Below are positions 18,707 to 26,748 of a DNA stretch of 64,000 nucleotides, one piece after another; within the stretch, counting starts at the first letter, position 1, and every line of letters starts with the position of its first letter. Where the stretch lies: positions 1 to 64,000 of the forward strand of contig CASFAQ010000005.1 in the NCBI GenBank assembly GCA_949292725.1, written 5' to 3'. The position numbers and the translations under genes were made by a program. The DNA is from an uncultured Eubacteriales bacterium (GTDB taxonomy: Bacteria > Bacillota > Clostridia > Lachnospirales > Lachnospiraceae). The notes under the pieces were generated by a model. That model ran no database searches and was not told the origin of the DNA. It saw only the letters and a program-made list of their open reading frames with translations.

Positions 18707-18810
18707 CTTCTTCCATCCAGACTATACTGTCGGCTTCGGAATCACACCGAATCATGCCTTGCGGCTCGTGGGCTTTACCACCGGTGAGGAATTACGCCTC
18801 GCCCTGAAGA
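18707..18810 (-). ncRNA. FMN riboswitch (RFN element)
   Basis: The minus strand carries the conserved RFN blocks in order: CTTCAGGGCGAGG, GTAATTCCTCACCGGTGGTA, AGCCCACGAGC, ATTCGGTGTGATTCCG, AGCCGACAGTATAGTCTGGA and TGGAAGAAG. These are the joining regions of the six-helix junction that binds FMN. It is followed by an intrinsic terminator and ribD, so high FMN should switch the rib operon off at transcription. All core blocks look intact even though ribD and ribBA are broken. Confidence 0.95.
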
Positions 18811-18838
18811 TATATCGTTATCTTATTAAACTTTTTAC

Positions 18839-18867
18839 ATTATAGACCTTAAGGAATGATTTTGCAA
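18839..18867 (-). promoter_or_regulatory. Promoter of the rib operon leader
   Basis: Minus strand TTGCAA at 18862-18867, 17-bp spacer, TATAAT at 18839-18844, about 30 bp upstream of the FMN aptamer. Confidence 0.65.
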
Positions 18868-18890
18868 GAGAAAAATTCGTCTTACGACAA

Positions 18891-18919
18891 TTGACACATA
18901 TGTTAATATTACATATACT
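18891..18919 (+). promoter_or_regulatory. Promoter of the flavin reductase-like gene
   Basis: TTGACA at 18891-18896, 17-bp spacer, TATACT at 18914-18919, 23 bp before the start codon. It diverges from the rib promoter, with the two -35 boxes about 24 bp apart. Confidence 0.7.
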
Positions 18920-18941
18920 AATCTCTAAGGAGGTTGATAAT

Positions 18942-19460
18942 ATGTCAGTATTTAATGAAACCGATATCGATAACAGTTGCATCAATCCATACCGTCTTAT
19001 AGGCAGGAACTGGTTCGCACTCACTGCCGCAAAGGATGGCAAAGTCAATACCATGACGGCCGGCTGGGGCGGGCTCGGAGTAATGTGGGGAAAAAACGTA
19101 TGCTTCGTGGTTGTCCGCGAAAGCAGATATACTAAGGAATTTATAGATAATACGGATACATTCTCGCTTACTTTCTTTGCGGACACACCGGCAAACAAAA
19201 AAATCCTCGGTTATCTTGGAAGCGCTTCCGGACGTGATGAGGATAAGATAGCCAATGCATCCCTTACCATAGACTATCATAACGATACTCCGTATATAAC
19301 CGAGGGCAATATGGTGTATATATGCAAGAAGCTGTATCGTTCTCCAATGCCGAAGGAATGCTTTATCGACGCTAAAATAGAGCCTTCATGGTATAAGGAC
19401 GGCGATTACCATGACTTATACATCGGCGGGATAACCGCCCTTCTTACCAAAGAATCATAA
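18942..19460 (+). CDS. Flavin reductase-like (FMN-binding split barrel) protein
   Basis: A 172-residue protein of the flavin reductase-like split-barrel family. The N-terminal part NWFALTAAKDGKVNTMTAGW is the usual FMN-contact segment, followed by GKNVCFVVVRESRYTKEF and FADTPANKKILGYLGSASGRD. It probably binds FMN and acts in electron transfer or reduction; the partner is unknown. The ATG at 18942 has AAGGAGG 7 bp upstream. It diverges from the FMN-riboswitch operon, which suits a flavin-using protein, but no shared regulation is visible. Confidence 0.85.
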   Translation: MSVFNETDIDNSCINPYRLIGRNWFALTAAKDGKVNTMTAGWGGLGVMWGKNVCFVVVRESRYTKEFIDNTDTFSLTFFADTPANKKILGYLGSASGRDEDKIANASLTIDYHNDTPYITEGNMVYICKKLYRSPMPKECFIDAKIEPSWYKDGDYHDLYIGGITALLTKES

Positions 19461-19466
19461 TTAATC

Positions 19467-19500
19467 AGGCAGTGCGATGACTCTTACGTCTGCACTGCCT
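19467..19500. terminator. Bidirectional terminator
   Basis: Perfect 9-bp stem AGGCAGTGC/GCACTGCCT with a 16-nt loop between the convergent flavin reductase and L,D-transpeptidase genes. Confidence 0.75.
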
Positions 19501-19511
19501 TAATCTGTCTG

Positions 19512-21143
19512 CTACTGTAATTCTTTAAACTCTTTCTCAGCTTTCTCAAGTTTATTAAGATTCGTCACATATTTTTTCTGATTGGATGTCAGTCCGTTAT
19601 AACTGTCCCTTATACGCTTAAGTGTTTTCTCGAGAGCATTCTTCCTGCTCTGCACAACATTTCCTATACGGTCTATCGCATCCACTACAAACTGCGCTAT
19701 CTCCTTATCCCCCTGCGCGGTTGTGGATGTGGATTCCGTACCTGCAAGCTCGTAGCATATAACAGGAGTGCCCTTTTCTACTATGTTATATATCTTCTCA
19801 GCCACATAAAACGGAAGATTGATACATCCGTGCGAGCCGCCCGCCTTATACAGGTTAGCTCCAAATCTGTTACGCCATATGGCATCGTGCATTCCTATGT
19901 GCTTGTTAAACGGCATCCAATAAGACACAGGCGTCTCATAATCCTCTCCTACAAGTGTAGCGTCCCTTTCCTTATAGGTTATACCGTACACGCCGGAAGG
20001 TGTCCTTCTGTCCGGAGTATCCTTCCCCGACACAAAATCAGACTCCAGAACCATGCTCCCATCTTTATATACATACAGATGCTGTGCCGTAAGATTGATC
20101 TCGACATATGTATTACCATAATCATTGGCGCCGTACTGACTTGCCTCCTGATAATACACCGGCTTCCGATTCTCCTGTTTGCCCTTCTTCACAAGCTTAA
20201 CAAGCTCCTCCGTCTCGGCCGCACGGTTCATCCACCAGCCATAATCTCCCTCGCTAAGTGTTATCTCTTTACCATATGTAGTCACAAATTTTCTCGTTCT
20301 GAATATGGTATCATATTTCGAACCAAGGCTGTCAACGAACGCCCTGACCTTATCCGTATCTATCGTAACTTTTCCCTTCTTGCTGATGTTCATCCATTCA
20401 TACACAACGTCGCCGTCAACCACGACCTCATCATCACCAAATGTATATACTATCCTCGTATCAGTAAATCTGTTAAGATATTCTGCCTGTTCCGTAATAT
20501 CCTCATCCGTACTGTATACCCCGGGCTCCACGTAGCATCCTTCTTCATCAAGGTCTATCTCATCATCCATACTTAAAAGCGCATCGATAACAGCCCCTTT
20601 AAGCGCATCCCTGTCTATAGTATTGCCAGGAACCTCTGGTAATATCTTAAATCCCTCACCTGATACGTAATCCGCAATGTATGCATCCTCTGGTTGTACT
20701 ACATCGGTAGAGCTTACGCATTCCAAGCTTCCTATAACATCATCCAGCATTTGTTCATCATACTGCATATCAAATTTCGAGGTAAATACAGTCTTCTCAA
20801 ACAGATGCTTCGGCCATTCAAGTATGTTCTGTGCCGCAATGAGCTTCTCGCCATAATCCTCCGTTACAAATGCAAGCTTAACATCAGCACAGTCTATGAC
20901 CTCAGTCTCATCCTCTCTCGTAATAAGAACAAGCGAATAATCATCAAGCATACTGTTGATCTTTTTCTCAATACCCGCCTGAGATTCACCCGATATGCTT
21001 ACTTCCTGTATGTAAGTATTGGGAAATACATGACTGTTAAAATATATCGCTACTATAAAATACGCTGCCAGCAGAACAACAACTATGGCAGCCGCTGTAA
21101 TGACTAATTTCTTTCCAACTGACATTCCGTCTTTTGCCTTCAT
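19512..21143 (-). CDS. L,D-transpeptidase (YkuD domain) with N-terminal membrane anchor
   Basis: A 543-residue protein with a single N-terminal helix (KLVITAAAIVVVLLAAYFIVAIYF) and an extracellular region resembling tandem peptidoglycan-binding-4 repeats. The YkuD catalytic domain lies near residues 345-460, with GMHDAIW and the catalytic SHGCINL. A C-terminal lysine-rich coiled segment follows. It would form 3-3 cross-links in peptidoglycan or attach proteins to it outside the membrane. The ATG at 21143 is preceded by AGGGGTG at proper spacing; a TTG two codons earlier is less likely. It is monocistronic by context. Confidence 0.9.
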   Translation of the reverse strand: MKAKDGMSVGKKLVITAAAIVVVLLAAYFIVAIYFNSHVFPNTYIQEVSISGESQAGIEKKINSMLDDYSLVLITREDETEVIDCADVKLAFVTEDYGEKLIAAQNILEWPKHLFEKTVFTSKFDMQYDEQMLDDVIGSLECVSSTDVVQPEDAYIADYVSGEGFKILPEVPGNTIDRDALKGAVIDALLSMDDEIDLDEEGCYVEPGVYSTDEDITEQAEYLNRFTDTRIVYTFGDDEVVVDGDVVYEWMNISKKGKVTIDTDKVRAFVDSLGSKYDTIFRTRKFVTTYGKEITLSEGDYGWWMNRAAETEELVKLVKKGKQENRKPVYYQEASQYGANDYGNTYVEINLTAQHLYVYKDGSMVLESDFVSGKDTPDRRTPSGVYGITYKERDATLVGEDYETPVSYWMPFNKHIGMHDAIWRNRFGANLYKAGGSHGCINLPFYVAEKIYNIVEKGTPVICYELAGTESTSTTAQGDKEIAQFVVDAIDRIGNVVQSRKNALEKTLKRIRDSYNGLTSNQKKYVTNLNKLEKAEKEFKELQ

Positions 21144-21306
21144 GAACAATCACCCCTTAGTGCCGTTAGTAGTTACTATTCTAATGGTTTGCGGAGGAAA
21201 AAGCAATTGGAAAAGTTACGCAAATCACAAAAACTGAGCCAAAGTCACATTACGACTTTGGCTCATAAAAAATATGGGAATTTTGTATGTAGACGATTTG
21301 GTCTAC

Positions 21307-22977
21307 TTATTCGTCATTTAATGCAAGCTTACCTGTTGCTCCGGTACGGACACGCATTACATCTTCAATTCCGCTTACGAATATCTTACCGTCTCCAAGA
21401 CCGCCTGTGTAGAGTGCCTTTCTTGCGGCTGCCACAACCAGTTTCGGATCTACAGTCGATACAACGATATCAACCTTAACCTTAGGAATAAGATTCATGC
21501 TGGTCTTAACTCCTCTGTATATACCGCTCTTACCTTTCTCAATACCACAGCCCATAACATTGGAAACTGTCATTCCTGTTACGCCGATAGCTGCGAGCGT
21601 ATCCTTAAGGACTCCAAATCTTTCTTCATTACAGATGATACTGATATTAGTATATTTTCCTGTAGATGCATCCTGTCCAACCTCAATTGCAGCAGGTTTA
21701 AGTCCCGTAATATCAACTGCGTTGTCTTCCTCATCCATATAATTGGGAATCGTTGGCAGGAAGTCTGCGTATGCTGATGAAAGACCATGCTCACATACAT
21801 CAAGACCGATAATTTCTTCCTCAGCAGAAACTCTAAGACCGATAGTATGCTTGATTATAAAGAATACTATTGTCATAAGAACTGCGGTATATGCTGATAT
21901 TGTAAATATACCGAGGCACTGTATTCCAAGATGATGAAGTCCGCCACCGTAGAATAATCCGTCATTGTAATCAAATAATCCAACTGCTATAGTACCCCAG
22001 ATACCATTTACCATATGTACTGCAACGGCACCAACCGGGTCGTCAACATGAAGTACGTTATCAAGGAAGTTTACTGCCACATCAACAAGTATACCTGAGA
22101 CAATACCGATAACCGCCGAACCGATTACATCTACATTTGCACATCCTGCCGTAACACCTACAAGACCTGCAAGAGAAGCATTCAGACACATTGAAACATC
22201 AGGTTTGCCGTTCTTAATCCAAGTGAATATCATACATGATACAGTTGCCATAGCCGGTGCGATTGTAGTAGTTACGAATACGGATGATAATGACTCAATC
22301 GTAGTACATGCGGCACCGTTGAATCCGTACCAGCCAAACCAGAGAATGAATACTCCAAGTGCACCAAGTGTAAGAGAATGTCCGTGAATAGCATGAACAA
22401 CTGTTTTACCGTCCTTATCCTTGGTAAACTTACCAATTCTAGGTCCTACAAATATAGCTCCTACAAGTGCTGAGATACCACCGACTGTATGAATTGCTGC
22501 GGAACCTGCAAAATCAGTGAATCCCATCTGGCATAACCAGCCCTGTGAATTCCATACCCAGCCGGCCTCAATCGGATATACAACTGCACTGATTACTGCT
22601 GAATACACACAGTATGCCAGGTACTTAGTACGCTCTGCCATAGCTCCTGAAACGATTGTAGCAGCAGTTGCGCAGAAAACTAAGTTGAAGATAAAGTTTG
22701 AAGTGTTACCTGCTTCTGCAAATCCACTAAAATCTGTAAGTATTCCAAGATTCGGAACACCTATAATGCCCATGATGTAATCCTCTGATAACATCAATCC
22801 AAATCCCAGTAACACGAACATCGGGGTTCCGATACAGAAGTCCATAAGGTTCTTCATGATAATGTTACCGGCTGACTTAGCCCTGGTAAATCCCGACTCG
22901 ACCATTGCAAATCCACACTGCATGAAGAATACAAAAGCCGCGCCAATCAAAAACCAAATCGCAAATTCATATCCCAT
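21307..22977 (-). CDS. Ammonium transporter with C-terminal PII domain (Amt-PII fusion)
   Basis: A 556-residue protein. Residues 1 to about 410 form the Amt/Rh channel of eleven helices, with the family motifs NLMDFCIGTP, DFAGSAAIHTVGG, the pore histidines in VHAIHGHS and VAVHMVNGIWGT. After a short linker, residues about 445-556 form a complete PII-like domain. Its T-loop segment CGIEKGKSGIYRGVK retains the Tyr-Arg-Gly of GlnB/GlnK, and it ends GDGKIFVSGIEDVMRVRTG. Free GlnK normally plugs AmtB; here the regulator is tethered. The ATG at 22977 follows GGAGG at good spacing. Such fusions are known in Clostridia. No separate glnK lies nearby. Confidence 0.93.
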   Translation of the reverse strand: MGYEFAIWFLIGAAFVFFMQCGFAMVESGFTRAKSAGNIIMKNLMDFCIGTPMFVLLGFGLMLSEDYIMGIIGVPNLGILTDFSGFAEAGNTSNFIFNLVFCATAATIVSGAMAERTKYLAYCVYSAVISAVVYPIEAGWVWNSQGWLCQMGFTDFAGSAAIHTVGGISALVGAIFVGPRIGKFTKDKDGKTVVHAIHGHSLTLGALGVFILWFGWYGFNGAACTTIESLSSVFVTTTIAPAMATVSCMIFTWIKNGKPDVSMCLNASLAGLVGVTAGCANVDVIGSAVIGIVSGILVDVAVNFLDNVLHVDDPVGAVAVHMVNGIWGTIAVGLFDYNDGLFYGGGLHHLGIQCLGIFTISAYTAVLMTIVFFIIKHTIGLRVSAEEEIIGLDVCEHGLSSAYADFLPTIPNYMDEEDNAVDITGLKPAAIEVGQDASTGKYTNISIICNEERFGVLKDTLAAIGVTGMTVSNVMGCGIEKGKSGIYRGVKTSMNLIPKVKVDIVVSTVDPKLVVAAARKALYTGGLGDGKIFVSGIEDVMRVRTGATGKLALNDE

Positions 22978-23032
22978 AATAATTCCTCCCTTTTTCTTAT
23001 CATCTTTTAGGATAATAAATAGGCTTAAGCAC

Positions 23033-23079
23033 AAAAAAAAGACAATCGGCGAAAGTTAGATACTTATCGCTTATTGTCT
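23033..23079 (-). promoter_or_regulatory. Possible transcription attenuator in the amt leader
   Basis: On the minus strand AGACAAT at 23073-23079 pairs with ATTGTCT at 23040-23046, with a further GCG/CGC pair inside, followed by eight Ts (23033-23040). The gene starts 56 bp downstream, so this terminator-like hairpin lies in the leader. A weak promoter (TTTCAA, 16 bp, TAATAT) may lie near 23110-23140. An antiterminator or RNA-binding regulator is inferred, not seen. Confidence 0.5.
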
Positions 23080-23191
23080 CCATTGACTCGACATGTCGTT
23101 ATGCTATTTACCTGACGAAGCTATATTACATCAGTTTATACACTTTGAAAAGTGACAATTCTGTAGTTTTGTATGGGTACAATTTACCGGT

Positions 23192-23226
23192 AAAAAATGT
23201 AGCCTGCATATCTTCATCACAGGCTG
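23192..23226 (-). terminator. Terminator after the acidic membrane protein gene
   Basis: Minus strand AGCCTG/CAGGCT stem with a 13-nt loop followed by ACATTTTTT, 25 bp beyond the stop codon of the gene ending at 23251. Confidence 0.7.
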
Positions 23227-23250
23227 CAACCAAGTCTTTATCTGTATAAG

Positions 23251-23733
23251 TTATTCAAATACATCAAATGGTATCTCAATCTCATTCGGAGAAACTTCCT
23301 TTTCGGACAACGTTTCTTCTGTGTTATCACCGCTGTCGGCAGCATTATCACTTACCGCATCATCAACGTCCGTGGCGTCATCACCATCGGTTACGCTGTC
23401 AGTGGTTACCGCATCGTCGGTTGTCACATCATCACTGCTTACCGAATTGTCACCATCTGTCGCATCATCGTTTCTCACAGAGCCGTCATCATCCGGCTTC
23501 TCACCACTGTCCGTGTTCTCTTTCCCAACGGATACATCATCGTTCTCATTCTGAGAAGAATATTCAGAATCTCCGGCAACAGGTATATCGCCCTCTACAG
23601 CCCCCAAACCGGCATCGGGGGATACATCCTCATCCCCTGTTATACCGTTAATGAACGCTGCAAGCGATATCACAAGCAGAATTCCTATAATAGAATAGGA
23701 AATATATGCGAACAGACTTCTTTTTCTTCTCAT
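23251..23733 (-). CDS. Membrane-anchored acidic, repetitive protein of unknown function
   Basis: A 160-residue protein not recognised as any family. It has a basic start (MRRKRS), one hydrophobic helix at about residues 9-30 (YISYSIIGILLVISLAAFI), and then about 125 extracytoplasmic residues very rich in Asp, Ser, Thr and Val with irregular DDAVTTD- and DGDDATDVDD-like units. The C terminus SPNEIEIPFDVFE is more ordered and hydrophobic. No LPxTG signal is present. It lies 30 bp downstream of the 53-codon gene, in the same transcription unit. The low-complexity acidic stalk suggests a spacer or cation-binding surface protein; function unknown. Confidence 0.65.
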   Translation of the reverse strand: MRRKRSLFAYISYSIIGILLVISLAAFINGITGDEDVSPDAGLGAVEGDIPVAGDSEYSSQNENDDVSVGKENTDSGEKPDDDGSVRNDDATDGDNSVSSDDVTTDDAVTTDSVTDGDDATDVDDAVSDNAADSGDNTEETLSEKEVSPNEIEIPFDVFE

Positions 23734-23763
23734 TACTCATCACCCGTATTTTATAAGTCTCCT

Positions 23764-23925
23764 TTATTCTCCAAAAAATATTTCCATGAAATCCATAGTC
23801 ACATCACTTTGCGCTTCCTCTGCATATTTTCCTGCCAGGGTATTCGACTCAGACGACGTAATTATGATATCCTCATCAGAAAATGATACCACCGAAATCG
23901 AAAGATTTTCATAATTTTTCTTCAT
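23764..23925 (-). CDS. Small 53-aa protein, possible peptide precursor
   Basis: A 53-codon frame beginning MKKNYENLSISVVSFSDEDI and ending VTMDFMEIFFGE, with a TAA at 23764-23766. It sits 40 bp upstream of nothing else but a consensus promoter (24010-24038) and 30 bp ahead of the acidic membrane protein. The start has only a weak GGAT at long distance. The N-terminal pattern MKK-Y--(x)-VVSFS-EDI---S resembles small genes common in Lachnospiraceae that occur with PqqD/HPr-kinase-like proteins, one of which is present at 29877-31025. Whether it is a modified peptide precursor is inference; no cleavage motif is evident. Confidence 0.5.
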   Translation of the reverse strand: MKKNYENLSISVVSFSDEDIIITSSESNTLAGKYAEEAQSDVTMDFMEIFFGE

Positions 23926-24009
23926 GCAAAACCAGCCATCCTTTCTTATAAATAATGTAAGGACAGTTATATGCCGACAGTAGTATTTTCATCAAGATTG
24001 CTTATTTAG

Positions 24010-24038
24010 ATTGTATTCTAAAATGATTGCACAGTCAA
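24010..24038 (-). promoter_or_regulatory. Promoter of the 53-aa gene and acidic protein operon
   Basis: Minus strand TTGACT at 24033-24038, 17-bp spacer, TACAAT at 24010-24015, about 85 bp before the start of the 53-codon gene. A TTGCACA-type element (plus strand 24027-24033) lies in the spacer. Confidence 0.65.
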
Positions 24039-24132
24039 TAGCACCCACCTAAAATAACAACAATAATCGTGCAACCCCCTCCCCGAAAACTATTTTCGTC
24101 GGTAACACATTCGCTCAAATATATTATAATTA

Positions 24133-24180
24133 TTGCACATTTAATTAATTGCACATTAAATATGCACAGTTATATGCACT
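24133..24180. repeat. Cluster of four TGCAC elements upstream of the esterase gene
   Basis: Four copies of TGCAC, the first two as TTGCACAT, start at about 24134, 24150, 24163 and 24175 (spacings 16, 13 and 12 bp). A TATAAT lies just before them at 24124-24129 with a poor -35. Related TGCAC/GTGCA words occur at 24027-24033 and 24069. The 314-bp interval 23926-24239 holds this cluster and two divergent promoters and no other gene. The array could be an operator; this is inference. Confidence 0.5.
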
Positions 24181-24239
24181 GTCATTACATACCAAGATTG
24201 CTAAATACACACTATCTATGAATGGAGGATGATACGTAT

Positions 24240-26639
24240 ATGTTGATGTCAAGATACGAGAAAAAACTAATGTCCGTCGTAATGACTGCCGTTATAATAC
24301 TATCATGTTTTGCCCTTGTTCCCGGTTACGTTAAGGCCGCGGACTCATCCGAGCCACAGGTCAGCGTACTCGGAGCCACACTGAGACTTGCTGACAGCGA
24401 TAACAGCGCCGAAGGCAGACAATCCATGCGAATCGGAATCAGGGTGGCGAGTGCTGATAAGGCAAGCGATTGCGCAATCAGGCTTACAGTAAACGGCAAA
24501 TCCTACACCGTAGCCACAAGTGATGCGGCTAAGGGTGATGATACAGGCTATGTTCATAATAAATTGCATTCTATAAACAATGAAGATAACAGCGTTGTGT
24601 ACGCTGTAGTTCTTACTAACATACCGTATAAGCATTTCTATACGCCTATTGAGATAAAGGGACGTGCGATAACAAACGACGGAACATCTACGACGGTAAA
24701 TTCAGATAAAGAGAACAGGAATGTCATGGGAATCGTAAATTCCCTGCAGAGTAAGTACCCTAATCTTGGAATTAACATTAACGATAACGGAACCATAGTA
24801 AAGAGCAGCGGAGGTGCACTTACCGCTGCTGACCTGGCAGGTTATAGTACTGATTCTCCATCTGATTACGAGACCAAACAGATTGATTTAAATTCCTTTA
24901 ATGCATACGGTGCATACGGTTCCACTAGTGTAGCGTATAATGCATCCACCGGCATTACTGTTAATGCAACAGGTCTTTCATATTTTACACTGCCTATTGA
25001 TACATGTGTTCCAGGCGATACCATAGTTGTGCGTATAAAGGGAACTATTGGAGAGATTTCTAAGGGATTCCGTGTGTATCCAAGTCGCGGAGATAACGGA
25101 CGAATGGTGAAAAATGCGGATATTGAATTATTAGAAGAACCAGGCACGTTCGACAAAACATTAACATACACGATATATGATGATGAACAAAAAAACACGA
25201 ATGCGACAACCCTGTGTATAAATGGTCCGGCATATGACACTGCCCTTACGGATGTAACCATATCCTCTGTGGAAGTAACATATAAGGGTGGCAACCCTGC
25301 ACCGACCGCTGTACCGACAGCAAGGCCAACACCGCCAGCACCTGCAACACCTGCACCGGATTATGACTGGACAAAGATTAACTTTGATACTCTGAGTGTT
25401 GACAAAACAACACAGTATATAACCGATTCTGGCAGTCTTGTATTAAATAACGCTGATTATATAGAAGTTCCTTTAACTACCGCTCAGCCTAAAGAAACCA
25501 CGATAGAGGTATATATTACAGGAATATCATATACGGATACACAGGAATTTCGAGTATGGAGTGGCCAAAGAAATAATTCACGCACATCAAATGTTATCAC
25601 ACCGAATACAGGAACATACGGCACAGAATTTGCGCATACTATAGAGTTAAAGCCTCAGACTAAGGAAGATGGAAATAGTGATTATGATAATGTCACTGAA
25701 TTTAGTCATTTTACTATATGCGCTAAATATGATGGTAAGATTGATGATCTGGAAATAACCTCGCTTTATTACAGGGTTATTTCTGATACAACAGCCAGCG
25801 CATCTCTCCCCGATAAATTTGGCGGAAATAGCACGAACGTACCGGACGGATTTGCGGACACAAACGAATCGGTCGCAGGAACTGTTGTAGATATCAGCTA
25901 CGATTCAACCGCTATAACAGAAGGTAAAACCATAACAAGAAACGCTAAGGTCGTACTTCCAAAGGGCTACGATACTAACGATACTAATACAAAATATCCG
26001 GTATTATATATGCTACATGGTCTATTTGGCGACGAAAAAACCTTATATAACGATAAGACACAATATGTCATATGGAACGCTATTCATGCCGGTACTGCAA
26101 CTGATATGATAGTAGTATTTCCTAATGTATGCGCGAACGAAGCCGGTTCCGGATCAGGATATAATCTTGAACATTATAAGGCATATGATAACTTTATTAA
26201 TGATTTAATAAAATGCCTTATGCCTTATATTAATAATAATTATCATACCCTTACCGGAAGAAGGAATACGGCAATAGCAGGCTTTTCAATGGGAGGTCGC
26301 GAATCGCTCCATATAGGCTTTACCAGGCAGGATTCGTTCAGATACATTGGTGCGTTCTGCCCTGCATTTGGTATATTTGAATATAGCAATTATGGAGTTA
26401 CCGAAAGCGGACTCTTTAAACAGAAAGATTTTACCATTAGTAACGATTACATCAACGATACACTGATTATTATAGCTGCAGGTAAGAACGATGATATAGT
26501 AAAGGATGAACCTAAGCGGTATTCTGACGCTTTGGTAAATAATGGCGTTCCTCATCTTTATTATGAAACTGACGGTAGACACGATTCAAGCGTTTACAAA
26601 CACGGATTATACCAATTTATAACACGTATATTCAAATAA
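24240..26639 (+). CDS. Large secreted modular esterase (feruloyl/acetyl xylan esterase-like)
   Basis: A 799-residue protein with a signal peptide (LMSVVMTAVIILSCFALVPGYVKA). It has an N-terminal domain of unknown fold (to about 200), a beta-rich module (about 215-360), a Pro/Thr linker (PTAVPTARPTPPAPATPAPD), a second similar beta-rich module (about 380-520), and a C-terminal alpha/beta-hydrolase of the Fes/esterase-D type from about residue 540. The hydrolase shows the YPVLYMLHGLFGDE oxyanion strand, nucleophile GFSMGG, an acid near AAGKNDD and His in ETDGRHDSS. It probably removes acyl groups from plant cell-wall polysaccharide outside the cell, with the two modules as carbohydrate-binding candidates. 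GGAGG precedes the ATG at 24240. A strong terminator follows. Confidence 0.85.
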   Translation: MLMSRYEKKLMSVVMTAVIILSCFALVPGYVKAADSSEPQVSVLGATLRLADSDNSAEGRQSMRIGIRVASADKASDCAIRLTVNGKSYTVATSDAAKGDDTGYVHNKLHSINNEDNSVVYAVVLTNIPYKHFYTPIEIKGRAITNDGTSTTVNSDKENRNVMGIVNSLQSKYPNLGININDNGTIVKSSGGALTAADLAGYSTDSPSDYETKQIDLNSFNAYGAYGSTSVAYNASTGITVNATGLSYFTLPIDTCVPGDTIVVRIKGTIGEISKGFRVYPSRGDNGRMVKNADIELLEEPGTFDKTLTYTIYDDEQKNTNATTLCINGPAYDTALTDVTISSVEVTYKGGNPAPTAVPTARPTPPAPATPAPDYDWTKINFDTLSVDKTTQYITDSGSLVLNNADYIEVPLTTAQPKETTIEVYITGISYTDTQEFRVWSGQRNNSRTSNVITPNTGTYGTEFAHTIELKPQTKEDGNSDYDNVTEFSHFTICAKYDGKIDDLEITSLYYRVISDTTASASLPDKFGGNSTNVPDGFADTNESVAGTVVDISYDSTAITEGKTITRNAKVVLPKGYDTNDTNTKYPVLYMLHGLFGDEKTLYNDKTQYVIWNAIHAGTATDMIVVFPNVCANEAGSGSGYNLEHYKAYDNFINDLIKCLMPYINNNYHTLTGRRNTAIAGFSMGGRESLHIGFTRQDSFRYIGAFCPAFGIFEYSNYGVTESGLFKQKDFTISNDYINDTLIIIAAGKNDDIVKDEPKRYSDALVNNGVPHLYYETDGRHDSSVYKHGLYQFITRIFK

Positions 26640-26661
26640 TACTTCTAAGAAAGCATCTCAC

Positions 26662-26697
26662 AAAGCGCCTCCAGGAAGCACACATGGGGGCGCTTTT
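26662..26697 (+). terminator. Terminator after the esterase gene
   Basis: AAAGCGCCTCC pairs with GGGGGCGCTTT (one mismatch), followed by TTATAT; 23 bp past the stop codon. Confidence 0.8.
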
Positions 26698-26720
26698 ATA
26701 TAAAAGTTTAAAAAAAATGA

Positions 26721-26748
26721 TTGACAGCATATATTAATGTAGTACAAT
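26721..26748 (+). promoter_or_regulatory. Consensus promoter facing the Rpn nuclease remnant
   Basis: TTGACA at 26721-26726, 16-bp spacer, TACAAT at 26743-26748. It now reads into a gene that has lost its start. Confidence 0.65.

Noticed and set aside
19830-20576. Plus-strand open frame of 248 codons opposite the L,D-transpeptidase
   Set aside because: Antisense to a conserved catalytic domain, with no start signals.
24133-24180. CRISPR-like or iteron array
   Set aside because: Only a five-base core repeats, at uneven spacing and without spacers, cas genes or a replication gene.
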